A stretch of DNA of 64,000 nucleotides, from positions 3,906,001 to 3,970,000 of the forward strand of contig NZ_CP092497.1 in NCBI RefSeq assembly GCF_022479115.1. The letters run 5' to 3'. A program made the position numbers and the translations under genes. The DNA comes from Amycolatopsis sp. EV170708-02-1 (lineage in GTDB: Bacteria > Actinomycetota > Actinomycetes > Mycobacteriales > Pseudonocardiaceae). The notes beneath the pieces were generated by a model. That model searched no databases and was not told where the DNA came from. It saw only the letters and a program-made list of their open reading frames with translations. How positions within the stretch are numbered: position 1 is the first letter of the stretch; each line of letters begins with the position of its first letter. Shown here one piece after another: positions 26,182 to 34,932 of this stretch.

Positions 26182-26195
26182 GGGAGAGATGACCC

Positions 26196-26639
26196 GTGAA
26201 TCGTGAGATCGACCTCGACGAGGCCGAGCGTGTCCTCGAAGACCTGGTCATCGGCCGCACACAGAAGAGGGCTGACGACCTGCTGCCTGGCGCCGAACTC
26301 GTCATCGACGGCGGCCAACGGGTCGCGCTGGCAAGGCACGTACGACGGGATACGGATGAGCCCGGTCTCTTCTGGATCCGACCGCTGAGCGCGGCCTTCC
26401 AGGACCCGGAAACGCGGCTACCCGTCTTCGATCCCACGATCGTCCGACGCCGGGCGCTCCACGTCGCCGCGGCACGGCGCGATGGCCCACGCCTCCATCT
26501 CGAGCTCGTCAGCGGCTCGACCGTGACCGTGCAGCCGGCGCGGTCCGGCCGTCTGATGGTTTTGCAGGACTTCGACACCTGGATGACCACGATTTCCGAC
26601 GGCGAGCGTAAGGGGCTCGAAGCGCTCCATCACGACTGA
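26196..26639 (+). CDS. Hypothetical protein downstream of the effector-like pair
   Basis: A 147-residue protein, acidic at the start and beta-rich later (LHLELVSGSTVTVQPAR). No domain is recognised. The GTG start has GAGGGAGAG about ten bases upstream. It follows the ART-like gene by 14 bases. By position it could be an immunity or chaperone protein, but nothing in its sequence shows that. Confidence 0.6.
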   Translation: MNREIDLDEAERVLEDLVIGRTQKRADDLLPGAELVIDGGQRVALARHVRRDTDEPGLFWIRPLSAAFQDPETRLPVFDPTIVRRRALHVAAARRDGPRLHLELVSGSTVTVQPARSGRLMVLQDFDTWMTTISDGERKGLEALHHD

Positions 26640-26672
26640 ATCGTGCCGCTCATCACCGGGCTTGTCTCGGGT

Positions 26673-27014
26673 ATGAGTGCGACTTCAGAACCTCAGCTGA
26701 ACGACGTCGAATGGGTCGGCGAGCACCACGAAGCGCACGGTCAGCTGCTTGTTCGCGGAGCCTCGCTCGACGAGATCATCGCGAAGGCGACCGGAGCGCT
26801 TGCCGACCACTTCCCACCCGTGGGTCAGACGGCTTTGCGGGTGCGGCCTGGGTGGTGGTGCGTGACCACCTGCGAGTGCCGCCGAGGGCTCGCGGCATCG
26901 AATCATCCGGGGTGGCACTACCGCCGAGCACGGTCGAGCGAAGCCGGTTCTTGGTACGGCGCCGAGATCCGTTTCGGCCTACGGGGTCACACGGTCGAGC
27001 GATGTGATGGCTGA
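26673..27014 (+). CDS. Hypothetical protein
   Basis: A 113-residue protein (MSATSEPQLNDVEWVGEHHEAHGQLL...) of unknown function. GTG 26643 is an alternative start that would add ten residues. A short cysteine pair (TTCECRR) is present. It ends 69 bases before the prepilin-peptidase-like gene. Confidence 0.5.
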   Translation: MSATSEPQLNDVEWVGEHHEAHGQLLVRGASLDEIIAKATGALADHFPPVGQTALRVRPGWWCVTTCECRRGLAASNHPGWHYRRARSSEAGSWYGAEIRFGLRGHTVERCDG

Positions 27015-27083
27015 TTCGGAGGGCCAGCCTCCGAGGCCGTGTGACGATGACCGGATGGACCAACTGAGGGTGCCGACCGTTCG

Positions 27084-27719
27084 ATGAACCTCGACCTGCG
27101 CTTCGCCGTCGGGTTCGCCCTCGGCGGCGGGTTGGCTACGGTATCGGTACTGCTGTTCCGCGTCACTCTCAAGATGGCGCCAAAGCGTCCCCACTACATT
27201 GCGATCGTGACCGCAGCCGCCGTGGTCGGGGCGGCCGTCGCGGTGTGGCCGCCCAGCCTGATCGCCGCAGGGGTCCTCCTCGTGATGCTCGGCGTGCCGG
27301 CCGCCGCTGTAGACGTCGTCGAGCACCGGGTACCGGACCGACTCACCGCACCCCTCGCCGCGGGAATGACTGCCACGCTGGTCACCGCGGCGCTGATCGC
27401 CGGCTCGGCGACGTCGTTGACCATGGCGCTGGCCGGTGCCGCCGTGTGGGGCGGCGTGCTGCTGGTGTCGTTCCTCTTCACCGGCGATCCAGGACCGGGC
27501 GACGTCAAGCTGGCGCCGAGCCTGGGGATGCTGCTTGGCTCGCTGGGGTGGCAGTGGCTCCTGACCGGGATCGTCGCTTCCTATCTGCTGGCCGCCCTGT
27601 TCGCCGGGCTTGGCCTGCTCGCGAAGCGATGGAGTCTTCGCGACGGTCGTCTGCCGCTCGCGCCGCCGATGCTGGCCGCCACGGTTCTGAGCGCGACGAT
27701 CGCCGCGCTCAGTGGCTGA
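27084..27719 (+). CDS. A24 prepilin peptidase-like membrane protein
   Basis: A 211-residue protein with six or seven membrane helices. Two Asp residues match the A24 aspartyl protease family (PilD/TadV/CpaA): one in AAAVDVVEHRVPDRLT and one in the FTGDPGPGDVKLAPSLG (GxGD-type) loop. These enzymes cut the leader of type IV pilins or Flp-type pilins and pseudopilins. No pilin-like gene with a type IV leader was recognised near it, so the substrate might be a host Flp pilin or an element protein. It is translated in the same direction as the transfer genes. Confidence 0.8.
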   Translation: MNLDLRFAVGFALGGGLATVSVLLFRVTLKMAPKRPHYIAIVTAAAVVGAAVAVWPPSLIAAGVLLVMLGVPAAAVDVVEHRVPDRLTAPLAAGMTATLVTAALIAGSATSLTMALAGAAVWGGVLLVSFLFTGDPGPGDVKLAPSLGMLLGSLGWQWLLTGIVASYLLAALFAGLGLLAKRWSLRDGRLPLAPPMLAATVLSATIAALSG

Positions 27720-27797
27720 GCGACGGCTCCGTGAATCGAACACACGGACAGAACACCATGTTCTGAGGGCTCAAGACACCAGCGAAGGAGCCCGCCG

Positions 27798-28040
27798 ATG
27801 TACGAACCTCCGTGGTACGACCAGGATCTCGAACAAGCCGCATCGAACGCGGCTCAACGGTTCGACCTCGATGACGACCAGGCCCGTGGGCTGGTCGAGA
27901 TGGTCGTCGACGCGCTGGAAGACGGTGGCGACGCCGTTGGCGACGCGGCCTGGGACGTGGAGAACGAACATCCGGGCGTCCCAGGCGAGGACTTCGTCGA
28001 GGACGTCGCCGCGGGCCTCGGTTACGACGACCTGCTGTGA
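27798..28040 (+). CDS. Small acidic protein
   Basis: An 80-residue, very acidic protein (about a quarter Asp/Glu) with two predicted helices and no family match. It has a clear ribosome-binding site, GAAGGAG. It is convergent with the minus-strand gene that ends at 28051. The charge pattern recalls DNA-mimic or anti-restriction proteins such as ArdA, but there is no motif and the size alone does not show it. Confidence 0.55.
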   Translation: MYEPPWYDQDLEQAASNAAQRFDLDDDQARGLVEMVVDALEDGGDAVGDAAWDVENEHPGVPGEDFVEDVAAGLGYDDLL

Positions 28041-28050
28041 GCTGACCGGT

Positions 28051-28458
28051 TCAGTATTCGGCGTCAGCCGTGCCCGGCTTCGAGAGCCATCGTTCCCGAC
28101 CGTCGCGCGGCTGTCCGCCGATGAACCCGTCCCAGCAAACGACCTCGTGGGCCACGTCCGTGCCGAGAAGCCGGGGGTCCAAAGTGGACGAGGCACGGTT
28201 GTAGGTCAGCACGAGATTGCTGCCCTGCGTGATGACCTCTGCCATCTGGAGATGGAAACGCGCCCACTCCAGATAGGTCTTGTACGACCGCTCGAGCTTT
28301 TTGGACAGGCGACGGTGGAAGCCGTTCCGTTTCCGCGGGACGTCCGCGATCTCGTCGTAGAGCTCTTTGGCACGAGCGAAGAAGTTCTCGGCCGCGAGAC
28401 AGTGATGGGCCGCCGACATGACGTCCTCGGTCGGATTCGTTCGTTTGACTGCGATCAT
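28051..28458 (-). CDS. Hypothetical protein, second gene of a divergent locus
   Basis: A 135-residue helical, charged protein (HHCLAAENFFARAKELYDEIAD; WARFHLQMAEVITQG). The start overlaps the stop of the upstream gene by four bases (ATGA), so the pair is an operon. No domain is recognised. Confidence 0.6.
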   Translation of the reverse strand: MIAVKRTNPTEDVMSAAHHCLAAENFFARAKELYDEIADVPRKRNGFHRRLSKKLERSYKTYLEWARFHLQMAEVITQGSNLVLTYNRASSTLDPRLLGTDVAHEVVCWDGFIGGQPRDGRERWLSKPGTADAEY

Positions 28459-29516
28459 GATTCCTGCCTTACGTCAGTCGTGCCAGGTGGGGGAGCGTCG
28501 ATCAGGTTGACCTTCTTGCCGATCCGGACCGGTGCGTCAGCCGGACCGCGCCAGTGGCCGGACACGACCTTCCACCGTCGGAGTGAGTGATTGGGTCCGT
28601 ATGCCTGCCTGCGAAGGAACGGTGCGACGGGGAAGCGGACACCCACGGTGCGTCCGGTCGGTTCGTAGGCACGCGCCGGTCGAGGAGGTGTCTTCCGGCT
28701 GACCGAAAGCACTCGTACCGGGTCCGTGGAATGACCGGCTCGTGCGGACCGCTTCCGCAACGTCTTCGGAAGGTGCTCGTCGGTTACCTCCGTGAAGCCG
28801 TTCGGCTGGCAGAAGATCCAACCGGCGTGGACTACGCGCAGCCAGTCGATCGTCGTCTTGGCGGCGGCGACCCTGGTGGGGTCGAGGGCTCGTCCGCCAG
28901 GCTCGTCGGGGACGACGGCCTGAGTAGCTCCCCAGGGCATGTAGATCTCGTTGTCCCACGTCAACTCGGCATTCTGTGCGTGCGCGAGCCGGGTCGCTTC
29001 GGCCGTCGGGAAGCCCACCGCGCGGAACTTGGCGACGACCGCCGCGAAGTCGGTGGCGCTCCAGAAGGTCAACCAGAGTCCACCGTCGGGATGGCTGATG
29101 AGGGTGGTTTCTCCCCAGGAGACGGCGACGATGGCGACGTCCTTGCCGTCTTCTCTGGCGTAGGTCGCCAGGGGTTCGGCGAAGAGCATGAAGCCGGTCA
29201 GCGCGGGCAAGTCCTGAGGCTCGATGTCCCAGCGGTCCCGAAGATTCCGGGCGGCGTGGTGCACGAGCGGCGTGATGTCGCTGGTCACGTAGAACAGCCG
29301 CGCTTGATGGAGCCGACGGTACTCATCCGCCAGCATCAGCTCGGCGCCGACGTCCGGATCACCGATCGGACGAAGCGTTCCTCGGCCCTCGTGCACCATC
29401 GCCGAGGTGAACAGGTGAGCGACGGAGGTCGTGAGGTATCCGGCCAGATGCTCGCGCAAGGCGGGAAGCTCGCGCGGCTCGGGCGGGCACCAGGCCGCTT
29501 CAGCGTGCTCGGCCAT
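28455..29516 (-). CDS. Hypothetical protein, first gene of a divergent locus
   Basis: A 353-residue protein of unknown function. ATG 29516 is preferred because GAGGGG lies before it; the frame is open upstream to 29612. The C-terminal part has a tryptophan-rich basic end (LRRWKVVSGHWRGP) of a type seen in many actinobacterial accessory proteins of unknown function. It is divergent from the helix-turn-helix gene at 29.7 kb and shares its operator-like region, so both are likely controlled by that protein. Confidence 0.6.
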   Translation of the reverse strand: MAEHAEAAWCPPEPRELPALREHLAGYLTTSVAHLFTSAMVHEGRGTLRPIGDPDVGAELMLADEYRRLHQARLFYVTSDITPLVHHAARNLRDRWDIEPQDLPALTGFMLFAEPLATYAREDGKDVAIVAVSWGETTLISHPDGGLWLTFWSATDFAAVVAKFRAVGFPTAEATRLAHAQNAELTWDNEIYMPWGATQAVVPDEPGGRALDPTRVAAAKTTIDWLRVVHAGWIFCQPNGFTEVTDEHLPKTLRKRSARAGHSTDPVRVLSVSRKTPPRPARAYEPTGRTVGVRFPVAPFLRRQAYGPNHSLRRWKVVSGHWRGPADAPVRIGKKVNLIDAPPPGTTDVRQES

Positions 29517-29589
29517 GGCGACGCCCCTCGAATCGCTTCCGAACGGGCTGTGACCTGGTGTTTGAGTGGTGCATGGTACCTCCCGGTGA

Positions 29590-29635
29590 AACCTTGAATA
29601 CGAAGTGAGCAAGGTTCAGGGTAAGCAAACTTTGC
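29590..29635. promoter_or_regulatory. Operator-like repeats between divergent genes
   Basis: AACCTTG (29590-29596) and CAAGGTT (29610-29616) are 7-base inverted arms with 13 bases between. GCAAACTTTGC (29625-29635) is a second, perfect odd palindrome. The same AACCT...CAAGGTT pair with the same 13-base gap occurs before the second copy of the regulator gene at 41650-41676, which supports a functional site. Confidence 0.5.
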
Positions 29636-29725
29636 ACACTTAGTCAACAAGGTGTGCTCGGGTTGGACATGCCGTATTGCCGCTGGTGCAAGTCGGACGT
29701 GCAGGTGCCTGTTAACTTCAGCCTG

Positions 29726-30010
29726 GTGAGCGGCGAAAACCATCGGGTGGAAGATGGCCGTCCGGCCGGCGAAGGGCTGACCCTTCGGTACCTCGGGATG
29801 GTCGAGATCGGGGAGTGGTTCGAGGTCTCCCATCGGACGGTCGCCCTGTGGCGGCGCCGCTACGCTGCCGACCACCCGTTCCCAGAGCCGGACGTTGTGA
29901 TTGGGCGAACGCCTGGTTGGTCATCTGCGCGCGAGGCGGAGATCCGAACGTGGGAGCGGGCGCGGCCGGGGCAAGGCGCAGGTGGTGGTCGGCCAAGGAG
30001 GGCGACCTAG
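29726..30010 (+). CDS. Small helix-turn-helix DNA-binding protein
   Basis: A 94-residue protein (from GTG 29726) with a helix-turn-helix of the phage-excisionase/MerR-start type: LRYLGMVEIGEWFEVSHRTVALWRRRY, then PFPEPDVVIGRTPGWSSAREAEIRTWE. Starts at GTG 29654 or ATG 29669 would add a Cys-containing stretch, but the related copy at 41.7 kb has a stop there. TTAACT at 29712-29717 lies nine bases before GTG 29726, as in leaderless actinobacterial promoters. It probably regulates itself and the divergent gene. A second copy, interrupted by an insertion sequence, is at 41.7 and 44.4 kb. Confidence 0.6.
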   Translation: MSGENHRVEDGRPAGEGLTLRYLGMVEIGEWFEVSHRTVALWRRRYAADHPFPEPDVVIGRTPGWSSAREAEIRTWERARPGQGAGGGRPRRAT

Positions 30011-30126
30011 CCGGTTGTTCAGCTGTGCCTCATCCACGCCTTCGCCTGTGTCATCTAGGCGGGCTGGTTCGATGCGCAGGGAATCGGTCGGACGCTGCTA
30101 ATCGGAGGGGGCTCGGTTCGAACTCG

Positions 30127-30515
30127 CTAGTGGGTCTGGATTCCCGCGGCACTCGCGGTGATCCATCGGACCCCGTACGCGAATCCCGGCGCGAGGTTGC
30201 GGAACTCTACGTGTATTTCGCCTATGGCGTCTGGTGTCAGCGGCACGCCGCTGGTGCCCTTGTCCCGGACGTCTTCTTGGAACACCTTGTCCAGCCGTAC
30301 GACTTGGACTGGTGCAGGGCTGGTGAACCGGATGTGTAGGTTAACAGGTCGACTGGGTGCCGGGGCACACAAACGTAATGTGCGTACTGCATGGGGCCAC
30401 GGAATCTTAAGGCGAACTCGTGCTTTCCGTGGCGGGTGAGTGGCTTTGGCAGCCGCAGTCCGAGCCCGATCCGCTCACTTGATTCACTGACGCTGGTGGT
30501 CAAGCGTCCACCATG
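30127..30515 (-). pseudogene. XRE-family regulator, C-terminal fragment
   Basis: On the minus strand, two frames together spell the C-terminal domain of a common actinobacterial XRE regulator: LRLPKPLTRHGKHEFALRF and YAHYVCVPRHPVDL in one frame, then LHIRFTSPAPVQVVRLDKVF ... HVEFRNLAPGFAYGVRW in another. The frame changes near 30350. The N-terminal helix-turn-helix part is absent; the homology stops next to the start of the plus-strand DUF2075 fragment. It is a decayed remnant. Confidence 0.6.
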
Positions 30516-31295
30516 GAAAACATCAACGTTCAGGTCCTCCTGAGCAGGGTCACTGACGAGGAGCAGGCGATCCGCCCCGGCCAGATTGGCACCCGCGACT
30601 ACCTCGCGACCGCCGCTCGCGCCAGCGGTGCCACCGTGCACAGCGCTGAGCTGACGAGCCAGCACCGCCATCACAGCGCCCGCTACGACAGCTGGGTCCG
30701 ACGTCTGCTCGGCCTCGACGACCCGCCCAGGCGGCCGACTCCATGGAGCCCGGACAAGGGACCCTCGCCGCCGCGGTTCGAGTTACGGGTGGCTGACAGC
30801 CCCGGCGAGCTGGAGCAGCTGCTGCGCGCGAAGACCGAGCTCGGGGCGAGCGCTCGGATCACGGCCGGGTTGTGCTGGCCGTGGAGCGACGCGACCCCTG
30901 GAAATCCGATGGTCGAGGACATCGTGATCGGCGGCTGGCGGCGCCCGTGGAGTGTGAAGGGCCAGCGCGCGGTCAACGGCCTTCCGCCCTCGCCGTTGTG
31001 GGCGATCGATCCCGCGGGCTCCGGACAGGTCGGCAGCGTGTACAGCGCGCAAGGCTTCGAGTACGAGTACGGCGGCGTCATCCTCGGCCCCGACCTCATG
31101 TGGCGCGACGACCGATGGGTCACCGATCCTGCAGCCACCCGCGACGACGCCCTCGACGGCGCGTTTGTGGCGAACGTCGACCTTTGGATACGCCGCACCT
31201 ACCGCGTGCTGCTCACCCGCGCCACGGCGGGCACCGTGCTCTACTCCACCGACACCGACACCCGTGCCCTGCTGCACGCCCTGGTCGCCAGGTAA
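30513..31295 (+). pseudogene. DUF2075-type helicase/nuclease, C-terminal fragment
   Basis: The frame encodes 260 residues that match only the last part of DUF2075 (Schlafen-group) proteins: ARYDSWVRRLLGLDDPP, AGLCWPWSDATPGN, VIGGWRRPWSVKG, GQVGSVYSAQGFEYEYGGVILGPDLMWR and RTYRVLLTRATAGTVLYSTD. The ATP-binding motifs of the N-terminal half are missing, and the upstream DNA holds an unrelated regulator fragment. It is therefore a truncated gene, although the remaining frame has no stops. Full-length relatives are about 600 residues. Confidence 0.65.
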
Positions 31296-31473
31296 TCAGC
31301 GGGGCCCTCGTCACCGACGCGGAAAGGTGGTTTTGTCGGTCTGATTTGGCTCTGGCACAGGCTTGTGGTCCGGCATACGGCACTGCTGGCAGGTGCACAA
31401 CGAGGCATGTCCGAGGTGTTCCAGGCACTGCGACTGCGGGCTCCTCAGCCGATCGCACGGCAAAGGACCACGG

Positions 31474-32025
31474 TCAGGTCAGTGTGGTCGTGGGGGTGGT
31501 CGATGCCTCGTTCATGTGGAGGAATTCCTGGTAGAACCCTGCGGCGTCGTCGATCCAGTCGGCCTGGCAAGAGTCGTGCTCGCAGCGAATTGGTCCGCAG
31601 GGAGCTACCCCGATCGCGCCTGCCTCGAATTGCAGCGTTCGCAGGCGACGGACCGCGTCGTCTGCGCGTTCGGCCAGCGTGGCTCCTTCGGCCGAGTCGC
31701 GCGCTTCCACATGCCAGGCTGCGCATTTCGCCATCCACCGGCGGAATTTCGCTTTCTCTCGTTCTAGCGTTTCGTTCTCTTCCATGCTGAGGCCTGCGAC
31801 GCCGTCACCAGGCTGCTCCGGCGTGACGCCGAGGCCGACCGCGACCTGGCTCCGTAAGTCTTGGACGACCGCTTTGCCTGGCTGAGAGATCCCCGCTTTC
31901 AGCGCGATACGTTCATAGCCAAGACAGTCGCCGCAGACGATGGTTTCCGGCTCGCTGACGCTGGCGCCGGGCAACTCCCCGAACCGGAAGAACACGTCAT
32001 CGCACCACGGGCATTTCTCGTCCAT
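31474..32025 (-). CDS. Hypothetical protein with two CxxC pairs
   Basis: A 183-residue protein with CPWC at residues 5-8 and CGDC near residue 30, suggesting a zinc knuckle, then a long helical region (LEREKAKFRRWMAKCAAWHVEARD). The frame is open to ATG 32136, but the Cys pair fits a start at ATG 32025; neither start has a good ribosome-binding site. It has no recognised family and stands alone in an accessory region. Confidence 0.5.
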   Translation of the reverse strand: MDEKCPWCDDVFFRFGELPGASVSEPETIVCGDCLGYERIALKAGISQPGKAVVQDLRSQVAVGLGVTPEQPGDGVAGLSMEENETLEREKAKFRRWMAKCAAWHVEARDSAEGATLAERADDAVRRLRTLQFEAGAIGVAPCGPIRCEHDSCQADWIDDAAGFYQEFLHMNEASTTPTTTLT

Positions 32026-32228
32026 GGGGGCAAAGAATGCCCAACGTCTGACGACGGCGCCAGCGTGACCCTCAACCCATATAGGTGATCCCGGGCCGGG
32101 AACCAGACTGCTATCCACTGCATTGTCTGAGGTCACCGGCGGTCCTCGGTGTCGCTCTCAGACGTTGGGGATTGTCCCCGAAGGTCTGGTTCCCGCTAGC
32201 AGGACCGTGTCGCTCGACGGCCGGTGTA

Positions 32229-34082
32229 TCAAGAGGTCTGAAGGTGCGGGCCGAGGTAGCCGATGCAGAGCGGACCACCGTGGTCGGTGGCGTCCAGGAA
32301 GTGCAGGCGCGGGTAGGGGGAGGCTTGGCCGATCCTGACGTGGGCGAAGTGCGGGGCGAGTCCGCTCGGATCGACTTCGACGGGGACGCGGTGCAGCCGC
32401 TGCTTCCGGAGCCGGGGGTTGTTCTGCACTGTTTCGCTTTCCCGCAGGGCCACCTGGGTCGCGGAGATCTTGGTGCCGGCGGTGTCGGAGTCCAGGTAGG
32501 CGGTGAAGTTACGGATCGTTGTGCTCGGCAGGCCGGCAGCGTTGGCGGTGTGTTTCGCGGTGGCGTAGTCCGAGAGTGCGTGAAGCGCGCGCCAGGTGGT
32601 GGTGATCCAGTCGCGTCGTGTCGGCAGCTGATTCGCCTGTTCGGCCAGGTCGGGGCTGCACCAGACATGTGGCAGACCGGTGGCCGTGGTGATCAGCTCC
32701 GGCCAGGACGCGGGGACGTCGTGCGGAGCGGGGATGCTCTCCTGGGCCGCAGGAGGCTGCGGGTTCCAGGCCTGCCGGGCGGTCCGTTGGTCCAGTTGCT
32801 GCTGAAGCTGCTGCACCCGGTTCTCGAGGCCGGCGATCGTGGTGGTCGCCGCCGCGAGGTCTGCGTCACGCCGGTGCAGCTGCGCGGTCAGCGCGTCCAG
32901 ATGCGCGGGGCTGCCGACGGTCGCGGCCTCGGCCCGGTAGCGCAATGCCGCGTGGGCGAGACGACGACGTGACGCCTGCAAGTCAGCGATGGTGGCTTTG
33001 TCCCGTGCTGCGCGGGCATCCAGTTCGATCGTGCGGGCACGCAGTGTCTCGGCGAGCTCGGTGACATCATGGAGCTTCTGGCGCATCTCGGCGAGCTCGG
33101 CGGTTGTCGAGGTCAGCGCTTTGTCGAGGGTGCGGTCGAGGTGCCCGAACACCACCGTCGGCTCCTGGGCGGAATCGGCAGCTGTCCATATGGTGCGGAA
33201 GCTGGCGGGCCCGGTGTCCTGGGCGGTCTGTCGTGCCTCGGCCAGCGCGGGTCCGTGCTGCCATCCGACGGGGTAGATCTGCGGAGGCTTGGCCTGCTTG
33301 CTCTTCCCTCGGCTGGCTCCGCCGCGCTGGGGTGCGGGTTTCGTGGCGATCTCGGCCTGATCGCTGCACAGATAGAGCATCGCATGGAGAGCGGCATGGG
33401 TCAGCGTACTGACCCAATCCTTGACCTTGTCCAGACGGGCCATTATGCCCGGCTCGAGCGCGAAGGCCTTGAGCGTGTTCTCGACGGTGTCCTCGATGGT
33501 GAAACGGTCCCGTCCGATCGGCACGGTGAGCCTCGTGAAATCGAGGTCCTTCTCCTGGCCGTGCTCGTCAACCAAGCTGGTGACCGCCATGATGCCGATC
33601 GCGTCGCGTTGCGGGTCATGGGTGGAGCACAGCTGCCGCCGTCTCTCGGCGCGGCGACCGTAGATGTAGAACCCGAGAAGCTCGCCGAGGTGCCCGTCCG
33701 GCGTCGTGACAGGCAAAGGCCGCGGAAACAGCACCAGCGGGTTCGCATGCGGCAACCGGTCGAAGATCGCTCCCGGCAGGTCGCCCGACGCGCTGTCCTC
33801 CAGCTCGTCGACCAGTGAAGGATGGAACGGGAGCACCACACGCTTCGATGTCGTCCACAGCTTGTGGACCGCTGAAGCCATGATGCAGTGGTAGACCAGC
33901 TGTCGATGGTCGCCTGGCACGTGTGGCGGTATCACGAGCTCAGGGGAGCCCTCGGCGACTGTGCGCACGAGCGGCCAGCAATCAGCCGCTCTGACCGCGG
34001 TCTCCTGCGCTCCCAGCCACCGCGAAAGCCGCTCAAGAATTACCGGGGCCTGCTGATTCAGGCCAAACTCCAGGACCACCAC
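32229..34082 (-). CDS. Large coiled-coil protein of unknown function
   Basis: A 617-residue protein. The first 250 residues are alpha/beta and well folded in appearance (DAIGIMAVTSLVDEHGQEKDL). Residues of about 310-450 form a long coiled coil (LAEMRQKLHDVTELAETLRA ... LENRVQQLQQQLDQRT). The C-terminal 170 residues form another compact domain ending LHFLDATDHGGPLCIGYLG. No family is recognised. The GTG start lacks a clear ribosome-binding site. Size, single-gene organisation and accessory location would fit a defence-type protein, but no catalytic motif is visible. The 309 bases after it hold no gene. Confidence 0.55.
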   Translation of the reverse strand: MVVLEFGLNQQAPVILERLSRWLGAQETAVRAADCWPLVRTVAEGSPELVIPPHVPGDHRQLVYHCIMASAVHKLWTTSKRVVLPFHPSLVDELEDSASGDLPGAIFDRLPHANPLVLFPRPLPVTTPDGHLGELLGFYIYGRRAERRRQLCSTHDPQRDAIGIMAVTSLVDEHGQEKDLDFTRLTVPIGRDRFTIEDTVENTLKAFALEPGIMARLDKVKDWVSTLTHAALHAMLYLCSDQAEIATKPAPQRGGASRGKSKQAKPPQIYPVGWQHGPALAEARQTAQDTGPASFRTIWTAADSAQEPTVVFGHLDRTLDKALTSTTAELAEMRQKLHDVTELAETLRARTIELDARAARDKATIADLQASRRRLAHAALRYRAEAATVGSPAHLDALTAQLHRRDADLAAATTTIAGLENRVQQLQQQLDQRTARQAWNPQPPAAQESIPAPHDVPASWPELITTATGLPHVWCSPDLAEQANQLPTRRDWITTTWRALHALSDYATAKHTANAAGLPSTTIRNFTAYLDSDTAGTKISATQVALRESETVQNNPRLRKQRLHRVPVEVDPSGLAPHFAHVRIGQASPYPRLHFLDATDHGGPLCIGYLGPHLQTS

Positions 34083-34391
34083 CCGCTGATTCTAGTGCCC
34101 GTCGCGATACGCGACGGGCCAGCCCGATCAAGCATTCAGGGCCCGGACCCCAACCGTTCGGCCTCGAAAGTCAGGATGTCGATCGATCGGTAAGGCCCTT
34201 GCACGATTCATGGAACTCGCGCCGCGTCTGAGCCGTGCCACGACCAGCACTGCGCGGGTCAGCATCATCGCCTGCCGCCGTGACCTCAATGATCCACCAC
34301 CTCGGCTCGCTCCGGAGCAGGCCGCGCGCAGGAACCGGCTATTCCCGAGGCAAGGGTGGCGGTTCTGCGCGCGGCTCAGGCGTGGCAGGCG

Positions 34392-34932
34392 TCAGGCATT
34401 CAATGCGGGCTCGGTGTTGTCGTTCGTTGCCGAGACATCGGTCTTGTCCGGGTTGATGGCGAACCGCTTCGGCGCCTCGCAGGTCTTGCGCGCGTACCCC
34501 GTCGGCGACGAGCTTCTCCAGGGCGTTGTTGACCGCCCCGCCTGAACGGCCGAGGTCCTTGCCGATCCTGGCGGGCCCGAAGGCGTCGCCCGGGTGGTCG
34601 GCCAGATATTCCTCCACCAGAGCCCGAAGATCGCCCTTGGGCAGACGTTCCTTGTCCCTGGCGGAGGTGTTGGTGTCCGCAGGCGATTCTGCTACCGACG
34701 GCCCGGTTCCGGTCGCGCTGTCTCCCGGAGCATCCGATGCGGAGTTGGGCAACGGACTGGTGCCGTTCTCGACGTCGGCGGTAGTAGCCGCCCTGGCGCC
34801 GTCGTCGACGGTGGTGTCCGTGGCAGCGGCCTCCGGGGCGTCATCGGCGGCCGGACTGGTGGCAGCCTCCCTTATTGCCGTGGTGTCCGGTCGCGTGTCC
34901 TCGGTGCCGGGTGCGTTGGTGTCACGTTCCAC
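34392..34932 (-). pseudogene. Winged-helix regulator of a decayed integrative element (frameshifted)
   Basis: An Ala/Asp/Thr-rich N-terminal tail leads to a winged-helix domain: LPKGDLRALVEEYLADHPGD, FGPARIGKDLGRSGGAVNNALEKLVADG. Right after this the frame must change by one base to give KTCEAPKRFAINPDKTDV, the expected last strand, before the stop at 34392. The break is near 34490. The start is uncertain (GTG 34932 shown; the frame is open to 35097, antisense to the excisionase gene). Proteins with this domain are common next to actinobacterial AICE genes. Confidence 0.55.

Noticed and set aside
27798..28040. Small acidic protein as an ArdA-type anti-restriction DNA mimic
   Set aside because: High acidity alone is not enough; length and motifs of ArdA are absent.
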